Part shown: positions 39,552-48,153 of the stretch, in pieces
Layout of the letters: every line of letters begins with the position of its first letter
How positions within the stretch are numbered: the stretch's first letter is position 1
DNA from: Apilactobacillus waqarii
GTDB lineage: Bacteria; Bacillota; Bacilli; Lactobacillales; Lactobacillaceae
DNA length: 48,153 nucleotides
NCBI RefSeq assembly: GCF_019061205.1
Contig: NZ_JAHQYH010000010.1
Location: forward strand, 1 to 48,153
Reading direction: 5' to 3'
The notes under the pieces: generated by a model
Told to the model about the DNA's origin: nothing
The model's input: the letters and a program-made list of their open reading frames with translations, nothing else
Databases searched by the model: none
Position numbers and translations under genes: made by a program

Positions 39552-40010
39552 ATGGCAATTGAAGTTGGAGCAAAAGTTTCCGGCAAAGTATCAGGAATCA
39601 CTAATTTTGGTGCTTTTGTTGATCTAGGCGAACACAAAACAGGATTGGTTCACATTAGTGAAATTTCTGATGGCTATATCAAAGATATCAAAGATGTATT
39701 AAAAGTTGGCGATGACGTTAAAGTTAAGGTTCTAAGTGTTGGTGACGATGGTAAGATTGCTTTATCAATCAGAAAAGCAGTTGATAAGCCTGCCGAACCA
39801 CAAAGAAGAGAACAACCAAAGATGGCCCATGGACATTCAAATCATGGTAAGTTTGGTGATAACCGTCATCACAATGATAACCATAAAAATAATAAGGCTA
39901 GTTTCGATGACTTAATGGACAGTTTCCTAAAGGAAAGTGAAAGCAGACTAGCTACAATCAAGAAAAATACTGAAGGTAAGCGTGGAGGCCGTGGCGGTCG
40001 CCGTAGTTAA
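39552..40010 (+). CDS. yabR: S1 domain RNA-binding protein YabR
   Basis: This 152-residue protein has one S1 domain (residues 1-75: GAKVSGKVSGITNFGAFVDL, GLVHISEISDGYI, KVKVLSVGDDGKIALSIR), a flexible His/Asn-rich middle (residues 80-115) and a Gly/Arg-rich end. S1 proteins bind single-stranded RNA; YabR-type proteins are linked to general stress and translation, but a precise role is not known. AGGAGGA lies 12 bases before the ATG. It is flanked by terminators, so it is probably transcribed alone. Confidence 0.92.
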   Translation: MAIEVGAKVSGKVSGITNFGAFVDLGEHKTGLVHISEISDGYIKDIKDVLKVGDDVKVKVLSVGDDGKIALSIRKAVDKPAEPQRREQPKMAHGHSNHGKFGDNRHHNDNHKNNKASFDDLMDSFLKESESRLATIKKNTEGKRGGRGGRRS

Positions 40011-40020
40011 CCAAATAAAA

Positions 40021-40055
40021 AATGATTGGGGTAGATTACCTTAATCATTTTATTT
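40021..40055 (+). terminator. Terminator after yabR
   Basis: A 13-bp stem (40021-40033 with 40037-40049, two G-T pairs) with a GAT loop is followed by a T-rich tail broken by one A. Confidence 0.8.
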
Positions 40056-40089
40056 TTACCAAAAATGTAACTAAAAGGGGACGGTATTA

Positions 40090-41457
40090 ATGCCGGAACA
40101 AAATATTACCCAGCAAAAATTTAATCGATTGATTGAGAGTAGAGATTGGTTTAACCAGTCAGATTCTGTAGTTGTCGCAGTTTCTGCAGGTGTCGATTCG
40201 ATGGCGTTGCTTAACCTAATGATGAACTTGCCAAAGAAGATTCGACCTGAAATAATCGTTGCTCACGTTAACCACCACCTAAGAGCACAAAGTGCTGAGG
40301 AAGAACAATATGTCAGAGACTTCTGTCAAAGTCATAACGTTAAAATTGAAGTTGGTAACTGGGAAGAACAGTTACATCCAATTAATGGAATTGAGATGGC
40401 GGCTAGAAAATATAGGTATGACTTCTTTTCAAAGGTCGTTAAGAACAATAATTCACGTATATTATTAACAGCACATCATGCCAATGACCAAGCTGAGACA
40501 GTCTTGATGAGACTAATTCGTGGATCTTTTGTAAAGGATCTAATCGGGATTAAGGAAAGTCGTAAGTTTAATGATGGTCGTCTGATTCGCCCACTACTGA
40601 GTTTTAGCAAACAAGAACTAACGCAATACATGCAAACCTTATCAATCAAATGGTATGAAGATGACACTAATCAAAAACTAGATGTCACTAGAAACCGAAT
40701 TAGACATCGTTTGATTCCATTTATCGAAGAAGAAAATAGTCGTGGAGTTGAACACGTTAATGACTTTTCACACCAACTGAATTCAATGAAGAAACAAAAT
40801 GATTTCTTCTTTGATAAGTTAGCAAAAGATATCAGTGTTGATACCAACATTTTTGAGTTAGGTTCATTCTTGAAGCTGCCCAAATACGTTCAGACCGGAT
40901 TAATCGATTATCTAATTGATCAAGAAGTTGTTGATGGTTTAAACGTCAACATTGTTAATCAGGTGACCTCACTACTTAATAATGATGAAAAACCACAGGG
41001 TGTTGTTGAGTTATCAAACAATTTAAGCATAAAAAAAGAATATGACGAATTTTTAATTGAAAATATCAATCAAAACCAAATAACTGGATTTAAAAACGAT
41101 TATTTTGTGGTAACATTGAATAAATGGTATTTCGAAGATAATATCCAGTGGATGATTACGGATAATTCCGATGTTTCAGATGATGAAGCAAGAAGGGTTT
41201 CTCGTTTTAACCTATTGGATTCAGAATTCCCATTGATTGTACAAAAGACGCAAAATCGTGATAGAATAACGCTTAAAAATGGTGGACATCAAACGGCTAA
41301 GCGACTGTTTATTAACAAGAAGATATCTGTTGATAAAAGACAATCTGCTGAGAGTTTGATGACTGATCAGGGAAGGTTATTAGCCGTTTTAGGCTACAGT
41401 GAATCTGTATCTATCGATAACTCTAACGCTAGAGTTTATACATTAATCATTAAATAA
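40090..41457 (+). CDS. tilS: tRNA(Ile)-lysidine synthase
   Basis: This 455-residue N-type ATP pyrophosphatase joins lysine to C34 of tRNA-Ile(CAU), changing it from Met to Ile decoding; it is essential. The PP-loop is VVAVSAGVDSMALL near residue 28, with Ala where the usual motif is SGGxDS. HVNHHLR, LLTAHHANDQAETVLMR near residue 125 and the C-terminal TilS domain (RVSRFNLL, FINKKISVDKR) follow. hpt follows closely with only about 20 bases between, the usual tilS-hpt-ftsH order. Confidence 0.95.
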   Translation: MPEQNITQQKFNRLIESRDWFNQSDSVVVAVSAGVDSMALLNLMMNLPKKIRPEIIVAHVNHHLRAQSAEEEQYVRDFCQSHNVKIEVGNWEEQLHPINGIEMAARKYRYDFFSKVVKNNNSRILLTAHHANDQAETVLMRLIRGSFVKDLIGIKESRKFNDGRLIRPLLSFSKQELTQYMQTLSIKWYEDDTNQKLDVTRNRIRHRLIPFIEEENSRGVEHVNDFSHQLNSMKKQNDFFFDKLAKDISVDTNIFELGSFLKLPKYVQTGLIDYLIDQEVVDGLNVNIVNQVTSLLNNDEKPQGVVELSNNLSIKKEYDEFLIENINQNQITGFKNDYFVVTLNKWYFEDNIQWMITDNSDVSDDEARRVSRFNLLDSEFPLIVQKTQNRDRITLKNGGHQTAKRLFINKKISVDKRQSAESLMTDQGRLLAVLGYSESVSIDNSNARVYTLIIK

Positions 41458-41478
41458 AGTATGTGGAAGGAGAAACTA

Positions 41479-42021
41479 ATGAACAACGACATTCTAAAAA
41501 CCTTATACAGTAAGGAAGACATCACAGACGCTTGTCGCAGATTAGGTCAACAAATTACAACTGATTACAAAGACAGAAAACCAGTGGTAGTTGGTGTATT
41601 GAAAGGTGCTATTTTCTTCATGACTGATATCGTCAGAGAAATGGACCTATACATGGACATCGATTTTATTGACGTTTCAAGCTACCATGGAGGTACTGCA
41701 TCAAGCGGAACCATTGAATTAATGAAAGATATTGATGTGGATGTTAACGGTAGGGATGTTATTTTCATTGAAGATATTATCGATACTGGTAGAACATTGA
41801 AATATTTGGAAGACCTATTAGCTGAACGCGGTGCTAGATCAATTAAGGTATGTACTTTAATGGACAAGCCTGAAGGAAGAGTAGTCGAAGCTAAAGCCGA
41901 TTACGTTGGTCTAGAAGTACCAAATGAATTCGTGGTTGGATATGGTTTAGATTACCAAGGCAAGTATCGTAACCTTCCATATGTTGGAGTATTAAAACCA
42001 GAGGTTTATTCAGACAAATAA
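41479..42021 (+). CDS. hpt: Hypoxanthine phosphoribosyltransferase
   Basis: This 180-residue enzyme salvages hypoxanthine and guanine into IMP and GMP using PRPP. The PRPP-binding motif is VIFIEDIIDTGRTL near residue 94; VVGVLKGAIFFMTDI near residue 35 and VGYGLDYQGKYRNLPY near the C terminus are family features. The ATG at 41479 follows AAGGAG; an in-frame ATG at 41461 lies upstream of that site. It belongs to the tilS-hpt unit; ftsH has its own leader. Confidence 0.97.
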   Translation: MNNDILKTLYSKEDITDACRRLGQQITTDYKDRKPVVVGVLKGAIFFMTDIVREMDLYMDIDFIDVSSYHGGTASSGTIELMKDIDVDVNGRDVIFIEDIIDTGRTLKYLEDLLAERGARSIKVCTLMDKPEGRVVEAKADYVGLEVPNEFVVGYGLDYQGKYRNLPYVGVLKPEVYSDK

Positions 42022-42042
42022 ATGGTTAATTCTTCTGAAAAA

Positions 42043-42051
42043 TGATAATAT
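42043..42051 (+). promoter_or_regulatory. Extended -10 promoter of ftsH
   Basis: TGA plus TAATAT (42046-42051) lies about 85 bases before ftsH; no good -35. Confidence 0.5.
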
Positions 42052-42052
42052 A

Positions 42053-42117
42053 TGCTTCGTGTAATGTATTGAAAAAATGGCGGGTCTCACCATGTTATTT
42101 TAATACATAAACAAGCA
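42053..42117 (+). promoter_or_regulatory. Long imperfect hairpin in the ftsH leader
   Basis: Three nested pairings line up: TGCTT (42053-42057) with AAGCA (42113-42117), ATGTATT (42064-42070) with AATACAT (42102-42108), and AAAAAATGG with CCATGTTATTTT around the loop CGGGTCTCA. No T run follows, and the AGGAGG at 42126-42131 stays outside the stem, so it is neither a simple terminator nor a direct ribosome-site blocker. Confidence 0.5.
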
Positions 42118-42137
42118 TTGAACACAGGAGGCAATTG

Positions 42138-44126
42138 ATGCGTAATAACAATAATAAAGGATTATTCAAGAACAGCCTGTTCTACATAGTGTGCTTCTTG
42201 ATTGTCTTGGGAGTTACTTTCTTTGTCACATCAAAGAACGGTCAACCTCAAAACAAAGAATTACAATCTAGTCAGTTTGTTCAAGAACTAAAAGATAACA
42301 AAATTAAGAGCTTTTCAATTCAACCAGAAAATGGTGTTTACACTGTTTCTGGTGAATACAGAAAGGCCCAAAGTGTTAAATCAAACAATTCTGGTAGCAT
42401 TTTATTCAGTAATACCAAGAGTGAAACTAAGGTTTCATCATTCAAGACTAAGGTTTTGAAGAACAACGGTACTATTAATGAAATTACAAACTACGCTAAG
42501 AAGAATAAGGTTAAGATGGGGGCTAAGGCTGCCGACACTGATGGCGGTTTCTGGTCAAACCTAATCTTCTCATTACTACCAATGCTAATCATCATCATTT
42601 TCTTCTTCGTTATGATGAACCAAATGGGTGGTAAGAATGGTAGTAAAGGCGGCATCATGGGTGTTGGCAAGTCAAAGGCTAAACCAACCAAGAGTGATGT
42701 TCGTTTCACAGACGTTGCTGGTGAAGAAGAAGAAAAGCAAGAACTTGTTGAAATCGTTGAATTCTTAAAGGATCCAAAGAAGTTCACCAAGTTAGGTGCT
42801 AAGATTCCTCATGGTGTCCTATTAGAAGGACCTCCAGGAACTGGTAAAACTTTACTAGCTAAAGCCGTATCAGGTGAAGCTGGTGTTCCATTCTACTCAA
42901 TTTCAGGTTCTGATTTCGTTGAAATGTTTGTTGGGGTTGGTGCTAGTCGTGTTCGTGACTTATTCACACAGGCTAAAAAAGATGCTCCAGCAATCATCTT
43001 CATTGATGAAATTGATGCTGTTGGTAGAAAACGTGGTAACGGCATGGGCGGTGGCCATGATGAAAGAGAACAAACATTGAACCAACTATTGGTTGAAATG
43101 GATGGTTTCTCAGGTAATGATGGTGTTATCGTTATTGCTGCAACTAACCGTGCAGATGTATTGGATCCTGCCTTAACTCGTCCAGGTCGTTTTGACCGTA
43201 AGGTACTAGTTGGTAGACCAGACGTTAAGGGTAGAGAAGCTATCTTAAAGGTACATGCTAAGAATAAGCCAATCGCTGATAACGTTGACTTGCATGAAAT
43301 TGCTAAACAAACTCCAGGTTTTGTTGGTGCCGATTTAGCTAACTTGTTAAACGAAGCTGCTTTATTAGCTGCTAGAAGAAACAAGTCAGAAATTGGTCCA
43401 TCAGAATTGGATGAAGCTGAAGACCGTGTAATTGCTGGTCCAGCTAAGAAAGATAAAGTTGTTAGTCAAAAAGAACAAAACATTGTTGCCAACCACGAAG
43501 CTGGTCACACAATTGTTGGTTTAGTTCTAAACGATGCTCGTGTCGTTCACAAGGTAACTATCGTTCCTCGTGGACGTGCCGGCGGATACGCAATTATGCT
43601 TCCAAGAGAAGATCAACAATTGCTATCTAAGAAGAATGCAATGGAACAACTTGCTGGTCTAATGGGTGGTAGAACAGCCGAAGAAATCATCTTTGACTCA
43701 TTGTCTTCAGGTGCTTCTAATGATTTCGAACAAGCTACTAACTTAGCTCGTGCTATGGTTACTCAATATGGTATGAGTGAAAAGCTAGGGACTGTTCAAT
43801 TGGAAAGTCCAAATGATGACCCATACGCAAGAAGATATTCTGAAAAGACTGCTTCAGTTATCGATGAAGAAGTAAGAAGATTAATTGATGAAGCTCATGG
43901 TCAAGCTCATGACATTATTGAACAACACCGTGAACAACATAAGGTAATCGCTGATGCATTGCTTAAGTACGAAACATTAGACGAAAAGGAAATCTTGAGT
44001 CTATACCGTACTGGTAAGATGCCAGAAGAAAACACTTCAAGTGATAACGAAGATGCTTCTTTTGAAGAAAGCAAAGAACAACTAGAACAAAAAGAAAATC
44101 AACATCAAGATAATGATGAAGACTAA
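42138..44126 (+). CDS. ftsH: ATP-dependent zinc metalloprotease FtsH
   Basis: This 662-residue membrane AAA+ protease degrades misfolded or regulatory membrane and cytosolic proteins. It has an N-terminal membrane helix (about residues 10-30), an extracytoplasmic segment, a second helix (about 140-162), Walker [15 protein letters not shown] near residue 230, Walker [12 protein letters not shown], the SRH region RPGRFDRKV, and the zinc site HEAGH near residue 452. The acidic Glu/Gln/Asp-rich C-terminal tail is dispensable in relatives. ATG 42138 is 6 bases after AGGAGG; the TTG just before it is the alternative. Confidence 0.97.
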   Translation: MRNNNNKGLFKNSLFYIVCFLIVLGVTFFVTSKNGQPQNKELQSSQFVQELKDNKIKSFSIQPENGVYTVSGEYRKAQSVKSNNSGSILFSNTKSETKVSSFKTKVLKNNGTINEITNYAKKNKVKMGAKAADTDGGFWSNLIFSLLPMLIIIIFFFVMMNQMGGKNGSKGGIMGVGKSKAKPTKSDVRFTDVAGEEEEKQELVEIVEFLKDPKKFTKLGAKIPHGVLLEGPPGTGKTLLAKAVSGEAGVPFYSISGSDFVEMFVGVGASRVRDLFTQAKKDAPAIIFIDEIDAVGRKRGNGMGGGHDEREQTLNQLLVEMDGFSGNDGVIVIAATNRADVLDPALTRPGRFDRKVLVGRPDVKGREAILKVHAKNKPIADNVDLHEIAKQTPGFVGADLANLLNEAALLAARRNKSEIGPSELDEAEDRVIAGPAKKDKVVSQKEQNIVANHEAGHTIVGLVLNDARVVHKVTIVPRGRAGGYAIMLPREDQQLLSKKNAMEQLAGLMGGRTAEEIIFDSLSSGASNDFEQATNLARAMVTQYGMSEKLGTVQLESPNDDPYARRYSEKTASVIDEEVRRLIDEAHGQAHDIIEQHREQHKVIADALLKYETLDEKEILSLYRTGKMPEENTSSDNEDASFEESKEQLEQKENQHQDNDED

Positions 44127-44133
44127 CTAATAG

Positions 44134-44168
44134 AGCGTGGGTTGAATTTATTTGACTCACGCTTTTTT
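44134..44168 (+). terminator. Terminator after ftsH
   Basis: A 9-bp stem AGCGTGGGT/ACTCACGCT (one G-T) with a 12-nt loop ends in six Ts. Confidence 0.87.
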
Positions 44169-44192
44169 AGGTGATTATGGAGGAATAACAAA

Positions 44193-45083
44193 ATGGCAGA
44201 CTATTTAACAAAGAGTGTCACTAAAGATGGTATGTTTAGAGCATACGCAATGGAAGCTACTGGCGTAGTTGAAGAAGCACAAAAAGATCATAGAACATGG
44301 CCTGTATCTTCAGCGGTATTAGGTCGTTCATTGGTAGCTAGTTTATTATTAGCTACATCAGTATTAAAGGGTAAGGAAACAATGACTGTGAAGGTATTGG
44401 GTGATGGCCCTGCCGGCCCAGTATTGGTTGACGTCGATGCAAATGGTCACGTTAAGGGATACATTCACAACCCACACGTTGATTTGCCATTAAACAAACA
44501 CCACAAGCTAGATGTTGGTGGTGCTGTTGGACAAGGTAGCCTAGAAGTAATGAAGAATCTAGGTGGTGATGAACCATACGTAAGTAATGTTCAACTAGTT
44601 TCCGGTGAAATTGGTGATGACTTTACTTTCTACCTAGCTCAATCGGAACAAATTCCATCAGCTGTTGGTGTGTCTGTATACGTAAACGAGGATGGAACCA
44701 TTGGTGCTGCCGGTGGATACTTGATTCAAGTGTTACCTGGAGCATCAGATGATGCGATCAGCAAATTAGAAGAACGTTTGAAGTCAATTCCAATGATTTC
44801 AGAACTATTCCTATCAAAACAAAAACCAGAAGATATCTTGAAACTAATCTTTGGTGAAGATAACATCGATATCCTACAAAATATGCCTGTAGAATTTAAG
44901 TGTGACTGTTCAAAGGAAAAGTTCGGGGAAAAGATTGCCGGTTTAAACGACAAAGAAATCCAAGCCATGATTGACGAAGACCATGGAGCAAAGGTTATCT
45001 GTAACTTCTGTGAAACTGAATATAACTACAGTGAAGACGACTTGAGAGCATTGTTGTCCGATAATCAAGATTCAAAAGAATAG
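44193..45083 (+). CDS. hslO: Redox-regulated chaperone Hsp33
   Basis: This 296-residue protein is Hsp33, a holding chaperone turned on when oxidants release its zinc. The four zinc cysteines are C237, C239, C270 and C273 (CDC and CNFC), the standard CxC and CxxC arrangement. The N-terminal domain has the family stretches VLGRSLVASLLLATSVLKG and KVLGDGPAGPVLVDVDANG. AGGAGG-like GGAGG precedes the ATG. The ftsH-hslO-dusB-lysS order is conserved in Firmicutes. Confidence 0.97.
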   Translation: MADYLTKSVTKDGMFRAYAMEATGVVEEAQKDHRTWPVSSAVLGRSLVASLLLATSVLKGKETMTVKVLGDGPAGPVLVDVDANGHVKGYIHNPHVDLPLNKHHKLDVGGAVGQGSLEVMKNLGGDEPYVSNVQLVSGEIGDDFTFYLAQSEQIPSAVGVSVYVNEDGTIGAAGGYLIQVLPGASDDAISKLEERLKSIPMISELFLSKQKPEDILKLIFGEDNIDILQNMPVEFKCDCSKEKFGEKIAGLNDKEIQAMIDEDHGAKVICNFCETEYNYSEDDLRALLSDNQDSKE

Positions 45084-45108
45084 TAAGTATGCAGTTTTAA
45101 TTTTAGTG

Positions 45109-45117
45109 TGATATGAT
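45109..45117 (+). promoter_or_regulatory. Extended -10 promoter of dusB
   Basis: TGA plus TATGAT (45112-45117) lies 41 bases before dusB; no good -35. Confidence 0.45.
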
Positions 45118-45158
45118 ATTTATCATGCTAAACGTGTTTAATATTGAGGTGAATATAA

Positions 45159-46169
45159 ATGGAATGGAAAATCGGAGATGTTACAATCCCCAATCAAGTA
45201 GTTGTTGCTCCAATGGCTGGAGTTACTAACACTGCTTTTAGAATGATTTGTAAAGAATCAGGAGCCGGACTTGTTGTCTGTGAAATGATTTCTGATCGTG
45301 GTTTAATGCACAAGAACAAAAAGACTCTAAGTATGTTGGATATCGATCCAAAGGAACACCCAATGAGTATTCAAATTTTTGGTGGTACTAAGGAAACCCT
45401 TGTTGAAGGGGCTAAGTTTATCGACCAAGAAACCGATGCTGATATTATTGATATCAACATGGGTTGTCCCGTAAACAAGGTGATTAAGACTGATGCCGGT
45501 TCAAAATGGCTATTAGATCCTAACAAGGTATACGAAATGGTTTCATATGTTACTGACGCAGTAAAGAAACCTGTTACTGTTAAGATGAGAACTGGATGGG
45601 ATGAAGACCACGTATACGCAGTTCAAAACGCATTGATGGCTGAAAAGGCGGGAGCCTCAGCTATTGCAATGCACGGTAGAACTAGAAAACAAATGTACAC
45701 TGGTACCGCCGACTGGGATGTTTTAAAACAAGTTGCTGATGCTTTAACAATTCCATTTATGGGTAATGGGGATGTTAGAACTCCTCAAGAAGCTAAGAAG
45801 ATGTTAGACGAAGTTGGTGCAGACGCCGTAATGATTGGTCGTGCCGCTGAAGGTAACCCATGGATGTTACAACAAACAAGACACTACCTAGAAACTGGTG
45901 AACTATTGAAGGAACCTACAGTTGATGAAAAGATTGCAACTGCTAAGGAACATCTACATCGTTTAGTAGGGGTGAAGGGTGACTTCACTGGTCCTCGTGA
46001 ATTTAGAGGACAAGCTGCATATTACCTAAAGGGAATCTCTCACTCAGCTAGAACTAAGGTAGCTTTAAACAATGCTGAAACTGAACAAGAAATGGACGAT
46101 ATTTTCGATAATTTCCTTGAAAAGACTCATAAAAGAGCAGCAAAAAATGCGGATTTAAGTGAAATGTAA
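45159..46169 (+). CDS. dusB: tRNA-dihydrouridine synthase
   Basis: This 336-residue flavoprotein reduces uridines in the tRNA D loop, using FMN and NADPH. Motifs are VVAPMAGVTNTAFR at the N terminus, the catalytic cysteine in DINMGCPVNKVIK near residue 104, KPVTVKMRTGWD near residue 142, AIAMHGRTRKQMY near residue 170 and FMGNGDV near residue 202. Length is normal for DusB. It lies between hslO and lysS and seems to have its own promoter. Confidence 0.96.
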   Translation: MEWKIGDVTIPNQVVVAPMAGVTNTAFRMICKESGAGLVVCEMISDRGLMHKNKKTLSMLDIDPKEHPMSIQIFGGTKETLVEGAKFIDQETDADIIDINMGCPVNKVIKTDAGSKWLLDPNKVYEMVSYVTDAVKKPVTVKMRTGWDEDHVYAVQNALMAEKAGASAIAMHGRTRKQMYTGTADWDVLKQVADALTIPFMGNGDVRTPQEAKKMLDEVGADAVMIGRAAEGNPWMLQQTRHYLETGELLKEPTVDEKIATAKEHLHRLVGVKGDFTGPREFRGQAAYYLKGISHSARTKVALNNAETEQEMDDIFDNFLEKTHKRAAKNADLSEM

Positions 46170-46186
46170 TTTTTTAAATTGTTTTA

Positions 46187-46195
46187 TGGTATTAT
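46187..46195 (+). promoter_or_regulatory. Extended -10 promoter of lysS
   Basis: TGG plus TATTAT (46190-46195) lies 38 bases before lysS; the -35 is weak. No T-box element is present. Confidence 0.5.
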
Positions 46196-46200
46196 GTTAA

Positions 46201-47742
<1,542 letters not shown>

Positions 47743-47753
47743 GATCTACAATT

Positions 47754-47796
47754 AAGCGTAGAGAATTGATTAATTTCAATTCTTTACGCTTTTTTT
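47754..47796 (+). terminator. Terminator after lysS
   Basis: A 16-bp stem (47754-47769 with 47776-47791, one G-T pair) with a 6-nt loop ends in seven Ts. Confidence 0.94.
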
Positions 47797-47807
47797 GTTG
47801 AAAGTGG

Positions 47808-47836
47808 TTGACGATGTTCCACAAACTTGATAATAT
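47808..47836 (+). promoter_or_regulatory. rRNA operon promoter P1
   Basis: TTGACG (47808-47813), a 17-bp spacer and TAATAT (47831-47836) with a TGA extension. Confidence 0.85.
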
Positions 47837-47889
47837 ATTAAATGTTGTTTGATAGACGAACAGCTCGAAAAAATAAATATAAAAAGTTG

Positions 47890-47918
47890 TTGACATAACA
47901 ACGATTACATGGCATAAT
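47890..47918 (+). promoter_or_regulatory. rRNA operon promoter P2
   Basis: TTGACA (47890-47895), a 17-bp spacer and CATAAT (47913-47918) with a TGG extension. The 15 bases ending in its -35 (47881-47895) are repeated exactly before P3. Confidence 0.85.
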
Positions 47919-47975
47919 ATTTATTGTTGTCGTTAAGAGATAACGCTGATAAATTTAATTGCTTGAAAAAAGTTG

Positions 47976-48004
47976 TTGACATTGTTTCACAACTTTGGTA
48001 TAAT
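47976..48004 (+). promoter_or_regulatory. rRNA operon promoter P3
   Basis: A perfect TTGACA (47976-47981), a 17-bp spacer and a perfect TATAAT (47999-48004) with a TGG extension. The likely start is the G at 48011. This is the strongest promoter match in the window. Confidence 0.93.
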
Positions 48005-48010
48005 TAAGAA

Positions 48011-48153
48011 GTCGTAATTTAGACATATAAATGGTAGATCTTTGAAAACTGAACAAGATTGATAATCGATGATGTGTAAGGAACTTACAACTTGGTTGTA
48101 AGAATTAAACATTGCGAAGTCAATTCGCTTATAAAATAACAATTTATTCAGAA
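48011..48153 (+). other. rRNA operon leader upstream of a 16S gene
   Basis: The leader has the boxA-like AGATCTTTGAAAACTGAACA (48036-48055) common before Firmicutes 16S genes, used for antitermination. It also has the hairpins CTTACAAC/GTTGTAAG (48084-48102) and GCGAA/TTCGC (48114-48128). The window stops before the 16S gene itself begins. The whole 47743-48153 stretch has no protein gene. Confidence 0.85.

Noticed and set aside
42893-43384. 163-codon antisense reading frame inside ftsH
   Set aside because: It is a shadow of a well-conserved gene, with no ribosome binding site and low-complexity composition.
47886-47902. GTTGTT/AACAAC inverted repeat at rRNA promoter P2
   Set aside because: It is short, made of simple sequence and contains the -35; not repeated at P1 or P3, so probably chance.

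Overview
This window is a housekeeping stretch of a low-GC Gram-positive chromosome, most likely a member of the Lactobacillaceae. The grounds are a class II HMG-CoA reductase (mevalonate pathway), an NAD-dependent L-lactate dehydrogenase, a T-box in front of trpS, AGGAGG-type ribosome binding sites with frequent TTG and GTG starts, and gene order typical of lactobacilli (DUF1934-rpoE-pyrG-murA-rpmE2; cshA-alr-mazF; mfd-flippase-rqcP-divIC-yabR-tilS-hpt-ftsH-hslO-dusB-lysS). The species cannot be fixed from the sequence alone. I see no insertion sequence, prophage, CRISPR array or defence island.

Layout. The window opens with the tail of one rRNA operon (5S rRNA, tRNA-Thr) and closes with the triple promoter and leader of the next one, just short of its 16S gene. 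Region 0.3-4.9 kb: helD on the minus strand, divergent from trpS (T-box) and ppx. Region 5.0-8.8 kb: HMG-CoA reductase, a putative HExxH zincin, a sirtuin and a DUF72 protein, which look like one operon. Region 8.9-13.6 kb: metG, tatD, rnmV, rsmA and veg (translation and RNA maturation). Region 13.7-18.4 kb: ispE, purR, glmU, prs and a small membrane protein. Region 18.4-20.6 kb: a minus-strand HAD and HD hydrolase pair. Region 20.7-25.4 kb: DUF1934, rpoE, pyrG with a CTP-sensing style attenuator, murA and rpmE2. Region 25.4-31.1 kb: a tyrosine phosphatase on the minus strand, then murF, cshA, alr and a MazF toxin locus. Region 31.1-32.9 kb: a CBS protein and L-LDH on the minus strand. Region 33.0-47.7 kb: pth, mfd, a lipid flippase, rqcP, divIC, yabR, tilS, hpt, ftsH, hslO, dusB and lysS.

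How the genes work together. Three factors that act on stalled or terminated RNA polymerase lie here (HelD, delta/RpoE, Mfd). Nucleotide supply is covered by prs, purR, hpt and pyrG, and envelope building by glmU, murA, murF, alr, the flippase and divIC. Translation quality is served by trpS, metG, lysS, pth, tilS, dusB, rqcP, rsmA and rnmV. RNase M5 (rnmV) matures 5S rRNA of the kind encoded at the window start.

The most notable points are the pyrG leader (GGGCTCC start plus CTCCC terminator arm), a MurA with Asp in place of the fosfomycin-target Cys, an ispE homologue beside mevalonate-pathway machinery, a GACATGTC palindrome over the promoters of both helD and the DUF1934-rpoE operon, an uncharacterised HExxH protein coupled to HMG-CoA reductase, and an unrecognised 88-residue protein in the antitoxin slot before mazF. 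No clearly new multi-gene system was found.
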